64,000 nt of DNA from Mytilinidion resinicola (Eukaryota; Ascomycota; Dothideomycetes; Mytilinidiales; Mytilinidiaceae), in assembly GCF_010093595.1 (NCBI RefSeq), contig NW_022985448.1:968471-1032470 (forward strand), given 5' to 3'. The notes beneath the pieces were generated by a model that worked only from the letters and a program-made list of their open reading frames with translations, was not told the origin of the DNA and ran no database searches. Positions 31,590 to 47,482 of this stretch are shown piece after piece. Position numbers and translations under genes: made by a program. Position 1 is the first letter of the stretch. Every line of letters begins with the position of its first letter.

Positions 31590-32337
31590 TTCCACTCAGC
31601 AACGTCGTCTGCTGGAATACGTCTCTCGCATTTGTCTCAACATGTCCTTCCTCCTCGACTGTAATATATCATCTAGGCTCGCGCAGATATATGCAAGAAC
31701 TCAATGTACAATCAGGCCCTCTAGATTCCTCAGCATCGGTGAAGATGTCGTGGCGGTTGGACTTGAAGCCAATTCAGATATCGCAACGCCGTCAGGTGAC
31801 TCTGACTTTCTATGTACGTGATTCGGAATAGTGTGTGGCAGGACCTTGGGAAAAAAACGACTGAACTTTCATCTCATCTATGATATACCATACCCCCTCC
31901 ATCCGCATGGCATCTCTCCTTTCTCTCCGCATCACTCCATCAATGCATCCATCCATTCATAAAACAGCCAATTTCACACAATCACCGTCACATCTTGTAA
32001 GGACCCTATCCCTACCCATCCATCCATCCATCCATTCAAACACTGGCATCACGCCCAAGCCCGTCCCTCATCTCTCACAAAAAAATTCCTCCCGTCATAC
32101 CCATCAGCCCGCGCCCCAAACGACCGTGCTCTGAGATCTGAAAAACGCCCCTAGCGCCCTCCTCCCCCCCCCCCCCAAATTTGTAGTGGGCCATGCCGAC
32201 TCTCGCGAAGAAGGAAAAAAAAAAAAGGGCCAGTTTCTGCCTTTTTCGTGGTATCTTGCATGCATAGTCGTGGGCACACAGGCGCGCGCCAAACCGCCTC
32301 TGAACAAACGAACAAAGGAATCTGTTCAAAGCACGCT
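31590..32337. other. Convergent intergenic region with microsatellites
   Basis: 3' UTRs of uL2m and PKC. Contains short CATC-type repeats (32017-32037), a run of C (about 32164-32176) and an A-run near 32215-32226. No gene. Confidence 0.5.
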
Positions 32338-36336
<3,999 letters not shown>

Positions 36337-39300
36337 GGTGATGGCGGGTTGGAGGCAGCTGCAGGAGAGCCCTCAGAGGCTCCCTCGGCGACGATAGCAG
36401 CAGCGGAAAGGCCTGGGGTTGAAGATTGAGGCCTGACCACGCCGCAAGTGATCCGCGGTGAGGGCGGCCGGGCAGTCCGGGGTGAGAGATTATAAGAAGA
36501 GTGTCTGGAGCGCTAAGGTGGCCTGGAATCGTGACGCCGGTCAGCAGGTATCGAAGAGGACTGGCTAACGTGATATACGGGCGAGAGGCAACCGTGGGTC
36601 GCGAAGAGGAGACGGCCGCTGGCGGGGACGGCGAGCGGCTGAGCCGTGGATGGAGGACTGGTCGGGGCGTCTGCTGGAATACGGTGGCCGCTTGGGTTCA
36701 CGCAACAGGGCGAGTTCACGATGAGGCCGAGGGCGGGCTGGCTGAGGGCAGACGACGTAACTGTTGAGCAGCGGAGAGCAAAGCAGGTGGGGCGAGTTGG
36801 CGGGGAGCCAGTGACAAAACCAGTGACCAAAACTCCCATGGGGCAGCAACCCAAAACACTGCGAGCACCCAGACAGTCACAGCACGACGCCGCCAGCTTG
36901 CTGTCTGCGGCTGACCGGTTGACTCCTACTATCTCCTGTCTCGCGGGCCGTCTGGCGGTACGTCACGATGCTCTGTCATGCTTCTCCATTACTGGCGGTG
37001 GCGGGCGCAGGAATGAATGCGTGCAGTTCCGATACACCATCTTGCTTGTGCAACCCCTTTCACCGCGCGGTGGCTATCATAGTTTCTTTCCATGCTTGTA
37101 CGGATCGGGAAGTGCCAATACGATCGAGTGGCTGGGTAAAACGTTTCGAACCCCAGCTGCAGCCATCGTCAAGCATCGACTCGCATTCACTATTTGCGCC
37201 TGATACTCGATGGGTCCACTCTCTCACCGTCGTTCAAGGGTCTCATTGTACTGTCCAAGTGGCAAACTGCGGTAGCCATCGAGATGTGCTCATTCTGTGA
37301 TACGACATATGCCCAAAGGCCCACGCATGCCTCTGCAGTGCCTCGTCCTGCAAGTACTGCGTCCGTTGACCGAATCTGTCAGCTTCTTCAGCTCGTCTCC
37401 ACTATTTCAACGCTTGAAGGTAATGGACCGACGTTTGAGTAATCATTCCTTGCTACTACTGTATATCTAGATGGACTATACCTCCAAGTGTGACTGTCCT
37501 TGTCAAATGCTGACGGCTCGAACCATAAAAGCATGTGGTGTTGAAACACTTGCGCGACGTCGGTCAGGGGAAATTAGCCACTCCGGATTGGCTCAACAAT
37601 CTCAAGGGTTTATTTCGATCAATAGCTGATCATTGGTGGCTTCTGACGCTACAGGCACATAGGTTACATCGTGAGTCGCAAAAGTGGCAAAACGGGTCTA
37701 GCACGTGACTACTTCTTCCAGATATGCTTTTGCCGTCCACGGCCTGGAGATAAAGTCGAGCCCTAGGTTAGGATGAAAGAATATAGATTCATTGCCGCCG
37801 TAAACAATTCGCAGAGCACGAGAAAGAATGCATAGCGATTTAGCTACAGTGTCTTGCCAAAAGTTTGGGCACTTGCCCACCGCCGTTGGAGGTGCTTCGG
37901 CGTATTCTGAAAATTTTGAGAAGACGTGAGCTTTTCATCAGAGAACTTCCACACACTGACCGTCGGTCTACTTACCGGTGTTTGTAACGCTCAGCAACTC
38001 ATCGTAGATCGGAACGAGGTGAAAATGACCTGTACGAAGGTTACTAAGGAAGCACTTGACCTCGAAATCCTTGTGACATAGAAACCTCCCGGGGCGATAA
38101 GCTTCCTCTCTCGTGTATACACGGCACTATCGAGCCTCTAGAATGAAGTTTGAAGATTCTACGAACACGTTCAGAGTTGCGCTGTGTAAGAATGTTACCA
38201 TATTCTACATAGGGCTTCCACTTTGAAACAACCATTTCTTTCTAAGAGTGCTCTCCAAATCATAAACAGTTTGCCATTTCTCTGTCTTCTGCTTTATTAA
38301 TGGCTGTAAGGTACGAGATTGCACTGCTATTGCAAAATGTAATATTGCTACTGTACCAACCTGAGAAAACTTGCAGCAGCTTACGAGTCTTTCCGGGGTC
38401 TACTACAAGGTAAAGGCAAGCCTGCAAGGCGCTTGGGCGATGCGCGCGTAGCCGAACATGGGGCCCTGACGGAGGAGAGGACCCTTTAAGTGCACTAGGC
38501 GTGCCGGGAGCCATAGCGGCTCGGCAGGATGTCCGGGAGGCTGATGTTTCGGGGAAGGTTTGCTGGGCAAGGTTGCATCTCTCGGCTTTTGGGTTTTAAG
38601 ATCTGTTAGAGTTGTGGGGTGGCGCTTGGTGCAATAATTATGCCTGGCATAGGGCATATGGCTTAGGGCTCTTTGGGCGCCTATCAGGGCTGCCGAGCGT
38701 GCCGTGCTGCCCAGGTATCACTTCTTAGTCTCTCACGATCGGTAAGAATAAAGCAAAGGTTTACTTGGCATTGAGAATTAGCTACTATGACGTAGCACAC
38801 CCTCCAAATTCTCGTTTACTGTGCAGTCCGGACATTTTCACAATCATATCTGACCACTCATTACGCAGCCATCCGAGGAAGGTTCGACACAATCTGAAAT
38901 CATTGGAAGCCGCCATCGTGTACAGCTTGTTTACAATTCTGAAGCGATGTTCGTGCCACGGAGAAAATATGGCGGAGACTACCACCGTGATTTCTGAGAA
39001 GATTCCGTCACGTGACGCGATCTAAAGCAATCTGCTACCGAGACTATGTCACGCGACGGAATCTTCTCAGAAATCACGGTGGTACTTCCGTACCAAGCCC
39101 AATCCACAGCTGATGCTTTTTAGGACGAACACGGGACACCAGGTCTCGGGCCGTACGCCGTGTGAGGAGCCTCAGCGGACGCACTAGGGTCTGACGGACG
39201 CTCCTCGGAGGCACAGTTGCATAGAGAGTCGGGGGCCAAGCCGGCTGCGCGGGAACAGAGCGGCAGGCTGTCCCTTGAGAGCCACGGCAGCAGCGAGGCT

Positions 39301-40230
39301 GGTATTCACACCTAAGCATCGTGGAGAGTGTCGGCTTTGACGGCGGGGATCGTGGCATGGTCAAGGAGCATGGTGGAGCGAGCAGATCATCTGATACCGT
39401 GATGGGCATATGGATATAAAACAGACATGTCGGCGGCGCTTCGCATCCACCCTCAGCATCACAAGGGCCGATGATGCTCCCGGAAGAAACGGCTCTGCTG
39501 CACGTCGATCGCCCGCACAGCCTGGAGCGTGAGCCTGCCGAGCAGCGTGAGACTCTCCTACAAAGCCTTGCCGCTGCCGAAGCCTGACCTCTGCCTCTGC
39601 CGTGTTCCTGCCCGTCCAACACCCGCCGAACAACCCCAGAGCACTGTTTGCCGCCCGTCCAGCCTCTACAGCTGCTACAGCTGTCGCCTAACGTCGCCGA
39701 CTCCGCTGCTGCTCCTCCGACGCCCTGATTACCGTCGACGCGAGCCCTGCCGCGCACGACGAACAGGCTGCCGGCCCGAACATCGCGACCCGCTGCCGGC
39801 GAACGGCTCTTCAGCCACGCTTGTGCCCGCGTCCAATTGGCTCCAGCTTCTGGGAGACAGCTTCACCTCGACCACAGTTCCGTCTGTTGATGCTTTTCAC
39901 CACCACCACGCCTGGTTCTCGCCGATCTCGAGGCACCGTCCCGCCACGCTCGCTGCCCAGCTTCCCCGCCAATTTTCCCGGACAACCGTCAAGATTAATT
40001 CCTCCACGCTCGCACCTCCGCCGGCGGAGCCCACTCCCACTCCCACTCCCCCTCCCCCTCCCACCAGCTCCGCCGCGAACGCGTCCTCCGCACCCTATTA
40101 TACGTTGCATCCACCTTCGGTTGCACTGCCCACCGACCACGCCGCACACCTCTTTGTCCGGCGACCACTACTCACCGCACACATTGAGGGCACGCAAGCC
40201 GAGGGCGGCGCGCGCCGCCTGGTGCCTCGC
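36337..40230. other. Long 3.9-kb interval upstream of PKC and of a Zn2Cys6 gene
   Basis: Contains the PKC promoter at the left and the leader of the Zn2Cys6 gene at the right. Several open frames of 60-230 codons exist on both strands (for example 36646-37203 and 39074-39757), but they overlap and lack domains. A near-perfect long inverted repeat lies at 38981-39083. The frame of the right-hand gene stays open back to 39529. Confidence 0.5.
38981..39083. repeat. Long near-perfect inverted repeat (36-nt arms)
   Basis: The left arm starts ACCACCGTGATTTCTGAGAA at 38981 and runs through GATTCCGTCACGTGAC to 39016. The right arm, 39048-39083, is its reverse complement with one mismatch; the spacer is about 31 nt. 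The arms include CACGTG on the left (CACGCG on the right). It could be a MITE relic or a regulatory cruciform. Confidence 0.75.
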
Positions 40231-43200
40231 ATGAGGTCATCCATCGCATGCGCGCGCTGTCGCCGTAGCAAGGTCAAGTGCGTCAACAATGGCGTATACA
40301 CGACGTGCCGTGCCTGCGAGGCCTCGGGGAGAGAATGTACCTATCCGTCGCCGGCGACTTGGGGTCCTGGAGCTGCGAGGCGGGAGAGCATGCCTTCTAG
40401 CCATCCTAGTGGGGGGCCGGATGTATCGCCACAAGGAGAGGTAAGGCTCAATATCCACTGCCCTATAATCTTGAATCATGATTCAATTTTATGCCCCCAT
40501 GCGCCCCTTCATTCAGTCCCTCCATCTGCAAAGCTTTCCTCCTAGTGATATGACGTTTGGTACATCGACATTCCTTAGCGTCTCGGCAGGCCACCTGCTG
40601 TACTTCATCTTGACCATAATTATCCCTCTCTTCACGCGCTAGGTCGTCGATGGGCTATGTCATATTTCGAGTAGAGTAGCAGCTCCGGCGACATAAAGCG
40701 AAAGACAACAGCGAAGAGGCTATATCAACGTACCGAGGCGAATGATGTCGATATATCAGAAGTCTTGGCACGAGAAGATGCCTACCCATGCGAAATGACA
40801 ACCTCTTATCATGCGGCGAATGTATCGTTCTTTTGCTGACCGTCACAGACTCCTCGACGGCCGCGGGCGAAGAAGATCGCGGCTCCCACCTCTACACACT
40901 CGATCCCGACCAAGGAGAGCACTCGGCCTATGCTAGACGCCTTAGACAGTTCTCTCTTAACGTCGCAGATATGGTCAGAGCTGGTAGGACGAGACCTCAC
41001 TTTTGAATACTGTAGGTCTCTAACAACGCTTAGTTCGAAATATTCCAGCAGCACTATTCCACGGACCTACCTTTTCTACATCCGCCAACGTTCTTGAAAC
41101 CACTCCGTCAATCTGCTTTGCAATCGCCACCAACGGATGCCCAGGCAATACCTCCAGCATCTCCCTTGTTGCTCCTTGCTTTTCTTGCGTTGACGTCTCG
41201 ATTTCACCCAACACTAGTCGCACATCATTCTCCTGCAACTTCGTCGCGACCCAGTAATCCTCTGGTAGCCGCTGAGTACTATTCTGTCGCCGCCAAGTCT
41301 CGACTAGCAGGAGCCTACGGCGACTCTATTGGAGTGCCTACCCTCGAAAGTACACAAGCCCTACTAATGCTCGGACTTCACGATTGGGGAATGTGCCAGG
41401 GTGTAAAAGCCTGGATTTCCGTCGGTGTCGCAGTCAGGTCCGCTCAAGCTCTTGGCTTTCAATTTGAACAGGATCTGGACGACATGCCCTTGGCTCGGTC
41501 CCTCGCCTTGAGCACCGAAGCTCAGCACCTTGGGATTAGCACCGATCGTAACCATCCCCGATCGGGTCTTAGTAAGGGAGACGCTTTTATCGAGCAAGAA
41601 ATCCGGCGGAGGACATTCTGGAGCTGCTTCATCATGGACAGATATCTTAGTAGTGGGAAATATCGACCTTCAATGCTTAACGTTCAGGAGCTGCGAATAC
41701 AACTTCCCAGTAGCGAGAGGGCCTTTCTTTTTGGAGAGAAGGTTAGAACTCCAATGCTGGGAGAAGAGGTCAATGGTAACGCCGGTCGGGCTGAGGTGCA
41801 AAACGAACGCCATGCCTCAGTCATGTTGGGGACATGGAGCGGCGACCGAGAGCGGAGCCACGAGAACGGAGACAACTTTAGAGGAGCTCATGCTAATCAT
41901 TCGACGGACCGAGAGCGGGAAGTCGAAGACGACGGCCGGTGGGAGGTTGGCCTTAACGAGGGCGTATTGAGCCGATTCATTAAGGCTCTAGACCTCTACA
42001 GCAGCATTGTCAAATGGTCCTGCGCAGGTGGCCGGAGGTATGGTCACTCCGAGATGAGCTTTGTCTATTCGCAGTGTTGACTTGTCCAGGCGTGAAAAAT
42101 ACCCACCTTGGGATCAAAGATCAACCTTTTATACTCTTCGACGGCAGCTTGCTGAATTCAAGGAAACTCTACCCCGCGATCTTACACTCACAGCAGCCAA
42201 CATATCTGCGCATATTACGTCCAGGACATCGACACCTTATACTCTCATGCATACTGTACATTTGTTGTGCAGCATTGTGCTTCACAGAGAATATGTCCCG
42301 TTCATTCCTATTCGCTGCTCAAAACCGCAAGGTCCCCTGGACCCTCCCATCTTCTCTCCTGAGGAGTATCAGATACCGCCCGGGTTCTGGGACGACGGTG
42401 CTCGGGAATGTTTCAGATCTGCGCGAGACTTGATTGACTTGTTGCGCACGTGTCAAGAGTGGCAAGTGCTGGTGGAGACTCCAATCGTCGGATTTGCGGC
42501 ATACACAGTTGCCTTTTGCGGCAAGTCACACTATAAGTATAGCTTCCTTCAATCACAAGGCTGACACTTTTTAGGTGTATATTGCATCAACTTCCCATGG
42601 ATGGACCCCAACGGATATATGTGCAAGGCCCGAAATCAATCCAATGGCTCTTACTCGTCTTCAGACCGAAGTGGTGCCGAAGCTGCCCGTAAGGCTCTTG
42701 AAATCGTTGGTCACATGCGGAAACGTCTACAAATGGCCGACGGCTGGTTCAAGACAATCCGACGGGTGCACTTGTACTTTTCACGCATGAAGAAGGACTT
42801 CGAACGAAACACTCGAGCTCTAGAAGCGTCCTCAGAGAGCGGCAACTCGCCCGAATCCTACCGGCATTTGAGCCTTCGAGAAGGCGGATCCGGTGGCGGC
42901 TTAGAAGAGTATAAGCTACTTGAGAAAATTCTCAAAGAATTTGGCAGCTTAGAAGACGAAGATCTCGACATGGCTGACGTGGATGGCGACTTGTCTTTGC
43001 GACTGGGGCAAGGACTTGACGACATTAGTGATGCTGGCAGTTCAGCTATGAAGAGTGATGTGGCCATGGATATGGCAGATGGTACACCGGACAGCGTATC
43101 GGTCCGTGGAGTGTGGAATCCAGTCAACACAGTTGGCCACCAGCGATCTGAAAGCGGAAACGGAACGCCAGCCAACTCGAACGCCGCAATGCCAGGTCAC

Positions 43201-43587
43201 CATTACAACCACCTTCAAACCGGGTTGCCAAGTCCACGTAACCGGCATTTCTCTCCGTCGCGCCCGTCTGAACAAGCGGGCTATTCAACAGCACCTCCCT
43301 ACGGATCCAATGCAAACAACCATGCACGAAACCACCTCGGACATCCTAGCGAACAGGCCCGTCAGGCATCACTATCTCTTCAGCAGCAGCTTCAATCGCA
43401 GCAGCAGCAACAGACACTGTGGTCGCCAGCAACCAAGGAAACATGGCTGAACAACCTCGAAACGCGATTTGGCGGTGACGACGTAGCAGCCTTTGTAGCC
43501 GGCAATAATTGGAAGGACTGGGCTGGGATGGCGGCCAAGAAGCAGGGTGGGTGGCTGAGCACGGTTTGGGCTGGAGCTGCACACTGA
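40231..43587 (+). CDS. Zn(II)2Cys6 transcription factor with fungal-specific regulatory domain
   Basis: Five exons: 40231-40440, 40849-40983, 41034-42037, 42090-42520, 42575-43587; 930 aa. The cluster CARCRRSKVKC then CRACEASGREC starts at residue 7. After a linker, FEIFQQHYSTDLPFLHPPTF opens a fungal_trans (PF04082-type) region of about 400 residues including EIRRRTFWSCFIMDRYLS. The C-terminal third is Ser/Gly/His-rich with a Gln run and ends in a conserved-looking Trp-rich tail (FVAGNNWKDWAGMAA). Intron 4 uses a GC donor (GCAAGT) at 42521. The start is the first Met before the cluster; the same frame stays open upstream to 39529, giving up to 234 more Pro/Arg-rich residues. Sequence-specific nuclear regulator; target pathway not identifiable. 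Confidence 0.88.
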
Positions 43588-44455
43588 GCAGCTCTCCGTC
43601 CCTATTACCCTGTAATATTATGCTAATTTCGGGAGCGAGACGTTAATGTGCTTGATGCCTGGGAGCAGTCTTTGGGCTGGCTCGAAAAGTAAGCGGGTCG
43701 GGTAAAACATACGGTCATGGGGGTTTTCCTTTTACGACGTCTACGTCGTGCACTTTTTGGTCTGGCGGCTGGGACACGCACACATGTATCATCGGCGTTT
43801 GAGGCTGGCTGGAATTGTTCTCTTATTGGCGGTTCACTCCATCGGTGTGGATTATGAGGAAGGTTCAGGGACTATGCTTCATCTTCGAGCATATGTGATA
43901 TCAGGGGAGCTGGGGGCACACATTGTGCAGCGTTCTGCAGGTTCCGGAGGATTTGAGGGCTGCTCAGAGACTACTGCTGAATCACTGGAGATGTCTAATT
44001 ACATTTGTAATGTAATCATCACTCTTATGGGCTATCCAGCACTCTATTGACCTCCTGAAGTATTTCAACATCGAAATGCTAGTCACGTGCTCTCCATACA
44101 GCACACGGTGAAGAAATACTGGCAAGGAGTCTCGCCACTGGGCCATCCATCTCTGTGTCTAGCACCGATAACAAAGCCCCTCGCTCAGCCAGCAAAAAGG
44201 CGCACGCCGCAGTCCCTCCACCCTCATTTGCGCGGGGGGCAGCACCCTTAGGTTCACGCCATACCCTTTCCGCACACCACCAACCAATCCCCCAATCAGC
44301 ACCCGCAACGCCTGCCCGTGGTCGCGTGCCTCCAACTTCCCACCATTCCATCTAACCACCACCTAGATATCAATGGCCCTCTCCAACCCCTCCAGCTCCT
44401 TCTTCGCCCTCACTCTCTCCCCCTCTCCCTCCTTTAAAACCCAAAACACCGCGCA
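43588..44455. other. Intergenic, upstream of the bHLH gene
   Basis: Zn2Cys6 gene 3' side and bHLH promoter. C-rich pyrimidine tracts precede the bHLH ATG. No other element is recognised. Confidence 0.5.
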
Positions 44456-45829
44456 ATGCCACCCCCCGTGGCGCCCCCAACCCCGGCCCCCTCCAACGAC
44501 ATCGCCGCCAAGCCGCACGATAGCACCGCCGCAACCCCGTCCTCCTTCGATGCGACCTTCATCCTGCCCCCCGCCGCGCTGAGCAGCGCCAGCGGCCGCG
44601 CCAGCTCGAGCGCCAGCCCGTCCGCGGCCTCGGACTCGAGCTACCGCCCGCCGTCGCCCACGTCGCCGGCCGCGGCGTCGCGGAAGCGGGCTGCGCCTGC
44701 GAGCAGCAATGCAGTGACCAAGGACAAGGAGAGGGAGGGCGCGTACGCGCTGCCGCCGCCGCCGACGCGGAGCCGCAAGATCATCCAGATGAAGCCGCCG
44801 GGGGACGCGGCCGCGCTCGCGAAAAGCGGAGCGGGAGGAGGAGCAAGTGGGAGTGCTGGGGCCGGGACGGGGACGGGGACGGGGACTGGGACTACGGGGA
44901 AGAAGGCGGGGAAAGGCGGTGCGACGGCCGCGGGGCGCAAGATCGCGCGCAAGACGGCGCATAGCCTGATTGAGCGGAGGAGAAGGTCGAAGATGAATGA
45001 GGAGTTTGGGGTGCTGAAGGATATGATCCCCGCGTGTGTGGGGCAGGAGATGCATAAGCTGGCGATTTTGCAGGTGAGTTGGGTGCCCATTTGCGGCGAT
45101 GGGTGTGTGCGATTGGGCCTGGGGATGGGGCTAATTAAGGAGTAGGCAAGCATTGATTACATGCGGTATCTGGAGCAGTGCGTCGTCGACCTGAAGGGCT
45201 CGCATCGCTCGCGCCGGCCGTCGACCGCGCCGGTGTCGCCGCAGGATACGCCGCCGGTCCAACGGCCTGAGGATGATGGCGAGGATATGGACGAGGACGA
45301 CGACCAGGACGACGAAGAGATGTCCGATGCCGTGTCGCCGACCCATATCAACGCGCCAGCCGTGCACTTCCCACCACCGCCCTCCTCCACAACTTCTCCC
45401 GCTCTCTACCCCACAGACCGCAACCCCTCGGTCTACTCCGCGCACCCCTCGCCCGCCCTCCACGCCTCCGATGTCCGCGCCGGCCACTACTCCCTCACCA
45501 CCTCCCCAGCCCTCCGGCCCTCGGACCCGCACCACTACTCGCTGACCTCCTCGCTGCGATCCACCGCCGCCTCGCCGTCCGTTCAGACATCGCCTGCCTT
45601 CAGCGCACAGTCGGGTACTACGTTCCGGAATCCGTTTTCGGGATCTGTGTCGGGTCAGGGACAGGGTGGCCGAGACGCGTTTAGTCTGACGTCGCCGGCG
45701 CTAGGGCCGCAGCCTGATGAGCGTGATTGCGAGGATCGGGAGGCGACGGAGGCGTTGCTGATGTTGAATACGGATCGGAGGAGTTGGGGTGGGCGGGGGA
45801 TGAGTGTTAGGGATTTGTTAAGTGGGTAG
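44456..45829 (+). CDS. bHLH transcription factor
   Basis: Two exons, 44456-45073 and 45146-45829; 433 aa. The basic region and first helix read TAHSLIERRRRSKMNEEFGVL, with the His-Glu-Arg triplet that contacts E-box CANNTG DNA. The loop and second helix (HKLAILQ, then after the intron ASIDYMRYLEQCV) complete the HLH, so the intron splits helix 2. The N-terminal half is disordered Ala/Ser/Pro-rich with a GTGTGTGT repeat encoded by GGGAC-type tandem units near 44864-44890. An acidic stretch follows the HLH, and the C-terminus ends with a compact block EATEALLMLNTDRR...MSVRDLLSG that may be a family-specific activation or dimerisation motif. No leucine zipper. Function not assignable. Confidence 0.88.
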
Positions 45830-46499
45830 AGGGGAGAACGGGGTGTGTGGGCCGAAAAGTCAAGGGAAGCAAACGAGGAAGATAGGAGGGGGTAGCCTGG
45901 GATGAAAATATAATGATATGCTGCAGGCGATTATTTGGGGTTATTCTTGGCGTTGCGTGCTCTGATATGGGTGGGTGGGCTCGTGTCGTATTTTGTCTAG
46001 GAGGTATCTGTCGTTGCAATATTGCTCTCTTATAGGGTATTGGTGTATTCGTGTTTGGGCTTCGAGGAGTGGTGCAAGATGTAGAACAATCTGTGGTAAG
46101 TAGATATGCGACTGCTTCTAGGCTGCGTTGATCAGTATATTGCTCGTCCGGTGTTCCATATGCACGCTGTGTGTGGTTGACAGTAGAAGCGAGTGCCATC
46201 TGCATTTGGGTCAATATGAGCAAACAATAAGCCACTAAACACGTCAGGATGCGGGTTATTCAGATTTTGAATGAAGCCTCAGCTAGTTGAGTCTGAAACA
46301 CCATCCTCGAATTCCATTCCACGCCCCCAATCATTGTTCGCCCCAATATCTCCACCATCCCCTTTCCGTTGGTAGGCCGGTGGCCGTTCGATCGTGATTT
46401 TGGTGTTGTTAAGGTACATCGCTGGACCAGGGAAAGCGACACTAGTAACCCGCAACGTAATGCTCGTGAGAAGGAAGGAAAGAGAACAAGATGCACCGC
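45830..46499. other. Convergent intergenic region
   Basis: Between the bHLH and uL29 stop codons. 3' UTRs only; nothing recognised. Confidence 0.5.
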
Positions 46500-47244
46500 C
46501 TATGCCTTGACGGCATACTTGCGCTGGGGGAAGTGCGTCTGCTTCTTCTTCTGCTTCTCGGTGACCTTGCCGGCCTCGTGGGCTGTGAGTCTTCGCCTCC
46601 GTGCGCGGGTTTCCTTGGGCTGGTGGGTTGTGAGTTAGAAGTCCGATAAGGAGGGTTGGTATATGCGTACGCGGAGATCCAACGGTAGGTACTTCTTGCC
46701 CTTGTAGAAGATGCGGAGTTGTGCGCGTTGTTTGGCGTTGATGACGGTCAGGACGCGGGCAATGCCCTTGCGGACATCATGGATGCGCGTGAGCTTGCTG
46801 CTGGCACCACCGGCGACCTAGGCGCTTGTCAATATGTGATATTCCCAAGGCCGATTCCAGGACTGTATTCGAACCTTCGAAGTCCTCAAGCTGATCAGCT
46901 CTCCCTTGAGCTCGATGAGCTGTTCTGTGTCCTGGTTTAGTGGTGGTCTCGTGTGAAGGATTCGGGTGCCGTACGGTTGAGGTCCTCCTTGTTCTTGCTC
47001 CAGAGAGCGGCGGGCTTGACTTTGGTCGAACTCTGTAATTCACAACGCAATCAGCAATTATTCTAGAGAGCCCTATCTCCTCGGAGACAGTAGATGGAGT
47101 GGGCTGCGACAATGAGGCGTCGTAAAGGCTATGCTGTCCGAACATCCCTCACTTCGCGCGTCGTGGCAGTATCGAGAAGCTAGCGCTGGGCACGCAGTAC
47201 AGGAAAGAGTTCCCATGATATAGCAAGAGAGCGATACTGACCAT
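46500..47244 (-). CDS. rpl35: Cytosolic 60S ribosomal protein uL29 (L35)
   Basis: Five exons on the minus strand: 47244-47242 (the ATG alone), 47032-46975, 46924-46875, 46817-46671, 46619-46500; 125 aa, close to yeast L35 (120 aa). Located at the nascent-chain exit tunnel. Spliced motifs: [55 protein letters not shown] and the C-terminal [10 protein letters not shown]. The start codon stands alone in exon 1, followed at once by GTCAGT; the exon 2 frame requires it because no Met occurs before SSTKVKPA. Intron-dense and sharing a short divergent promoter with the SNARE gene, as is common for fungal ribosomal-protein genes. Confidence 0.93.
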
Positions 47245-47482
47245 CGTGGCGGTTGTCGAGGCTGCGGGTGGAATTGCAGTTGTCGTGGAGTTCGTCGTCG
47301 TCTCGTTGGCGATTGAGAAGTTCGAAATTCTGGACGTGGGCTTGGCGGGCGGAAAATAGTTCGCCAGCACCGAAACTGTGGCCCGTGCGCAGCTTTCCCC
47401 AAACCGCAGGCGTCGTCACTGGCGACGTTGGACACTCCACTTCCTCTAAGCTTTCACAGCCCTTGTGTAGCAACAAATCGAC
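47245..47482. promoter_or_regulatory. Compact divergent promoter, uL29 / Gos1
   Basis: Only 238 bp separate the two start codons, so ribosomal-protein and SNARE transcription must share or abut control sequences. No specific binding site is claimed. Confidence 0.6.

Noticed and set aside
32017..32037. CATC-type microsatellite as a functional site
   Set aside because: Short simple repeat in a 3' UTR interval; no reason to assign function.
36501..37300. Overlapping plus-strand frames after PKC, up to 185 codons
   Set aside because: Three frames are open over the same stretch, as expected from GC-rich promoter DNA; no conserved block in any.
39074..39757. 227-codon minus-strand frame upstream of the Zn2Cys6 gene
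   Set aside because: Low-complexity, overlaps the inverted repeat and the gene leader, with no recognisable protein pattern.
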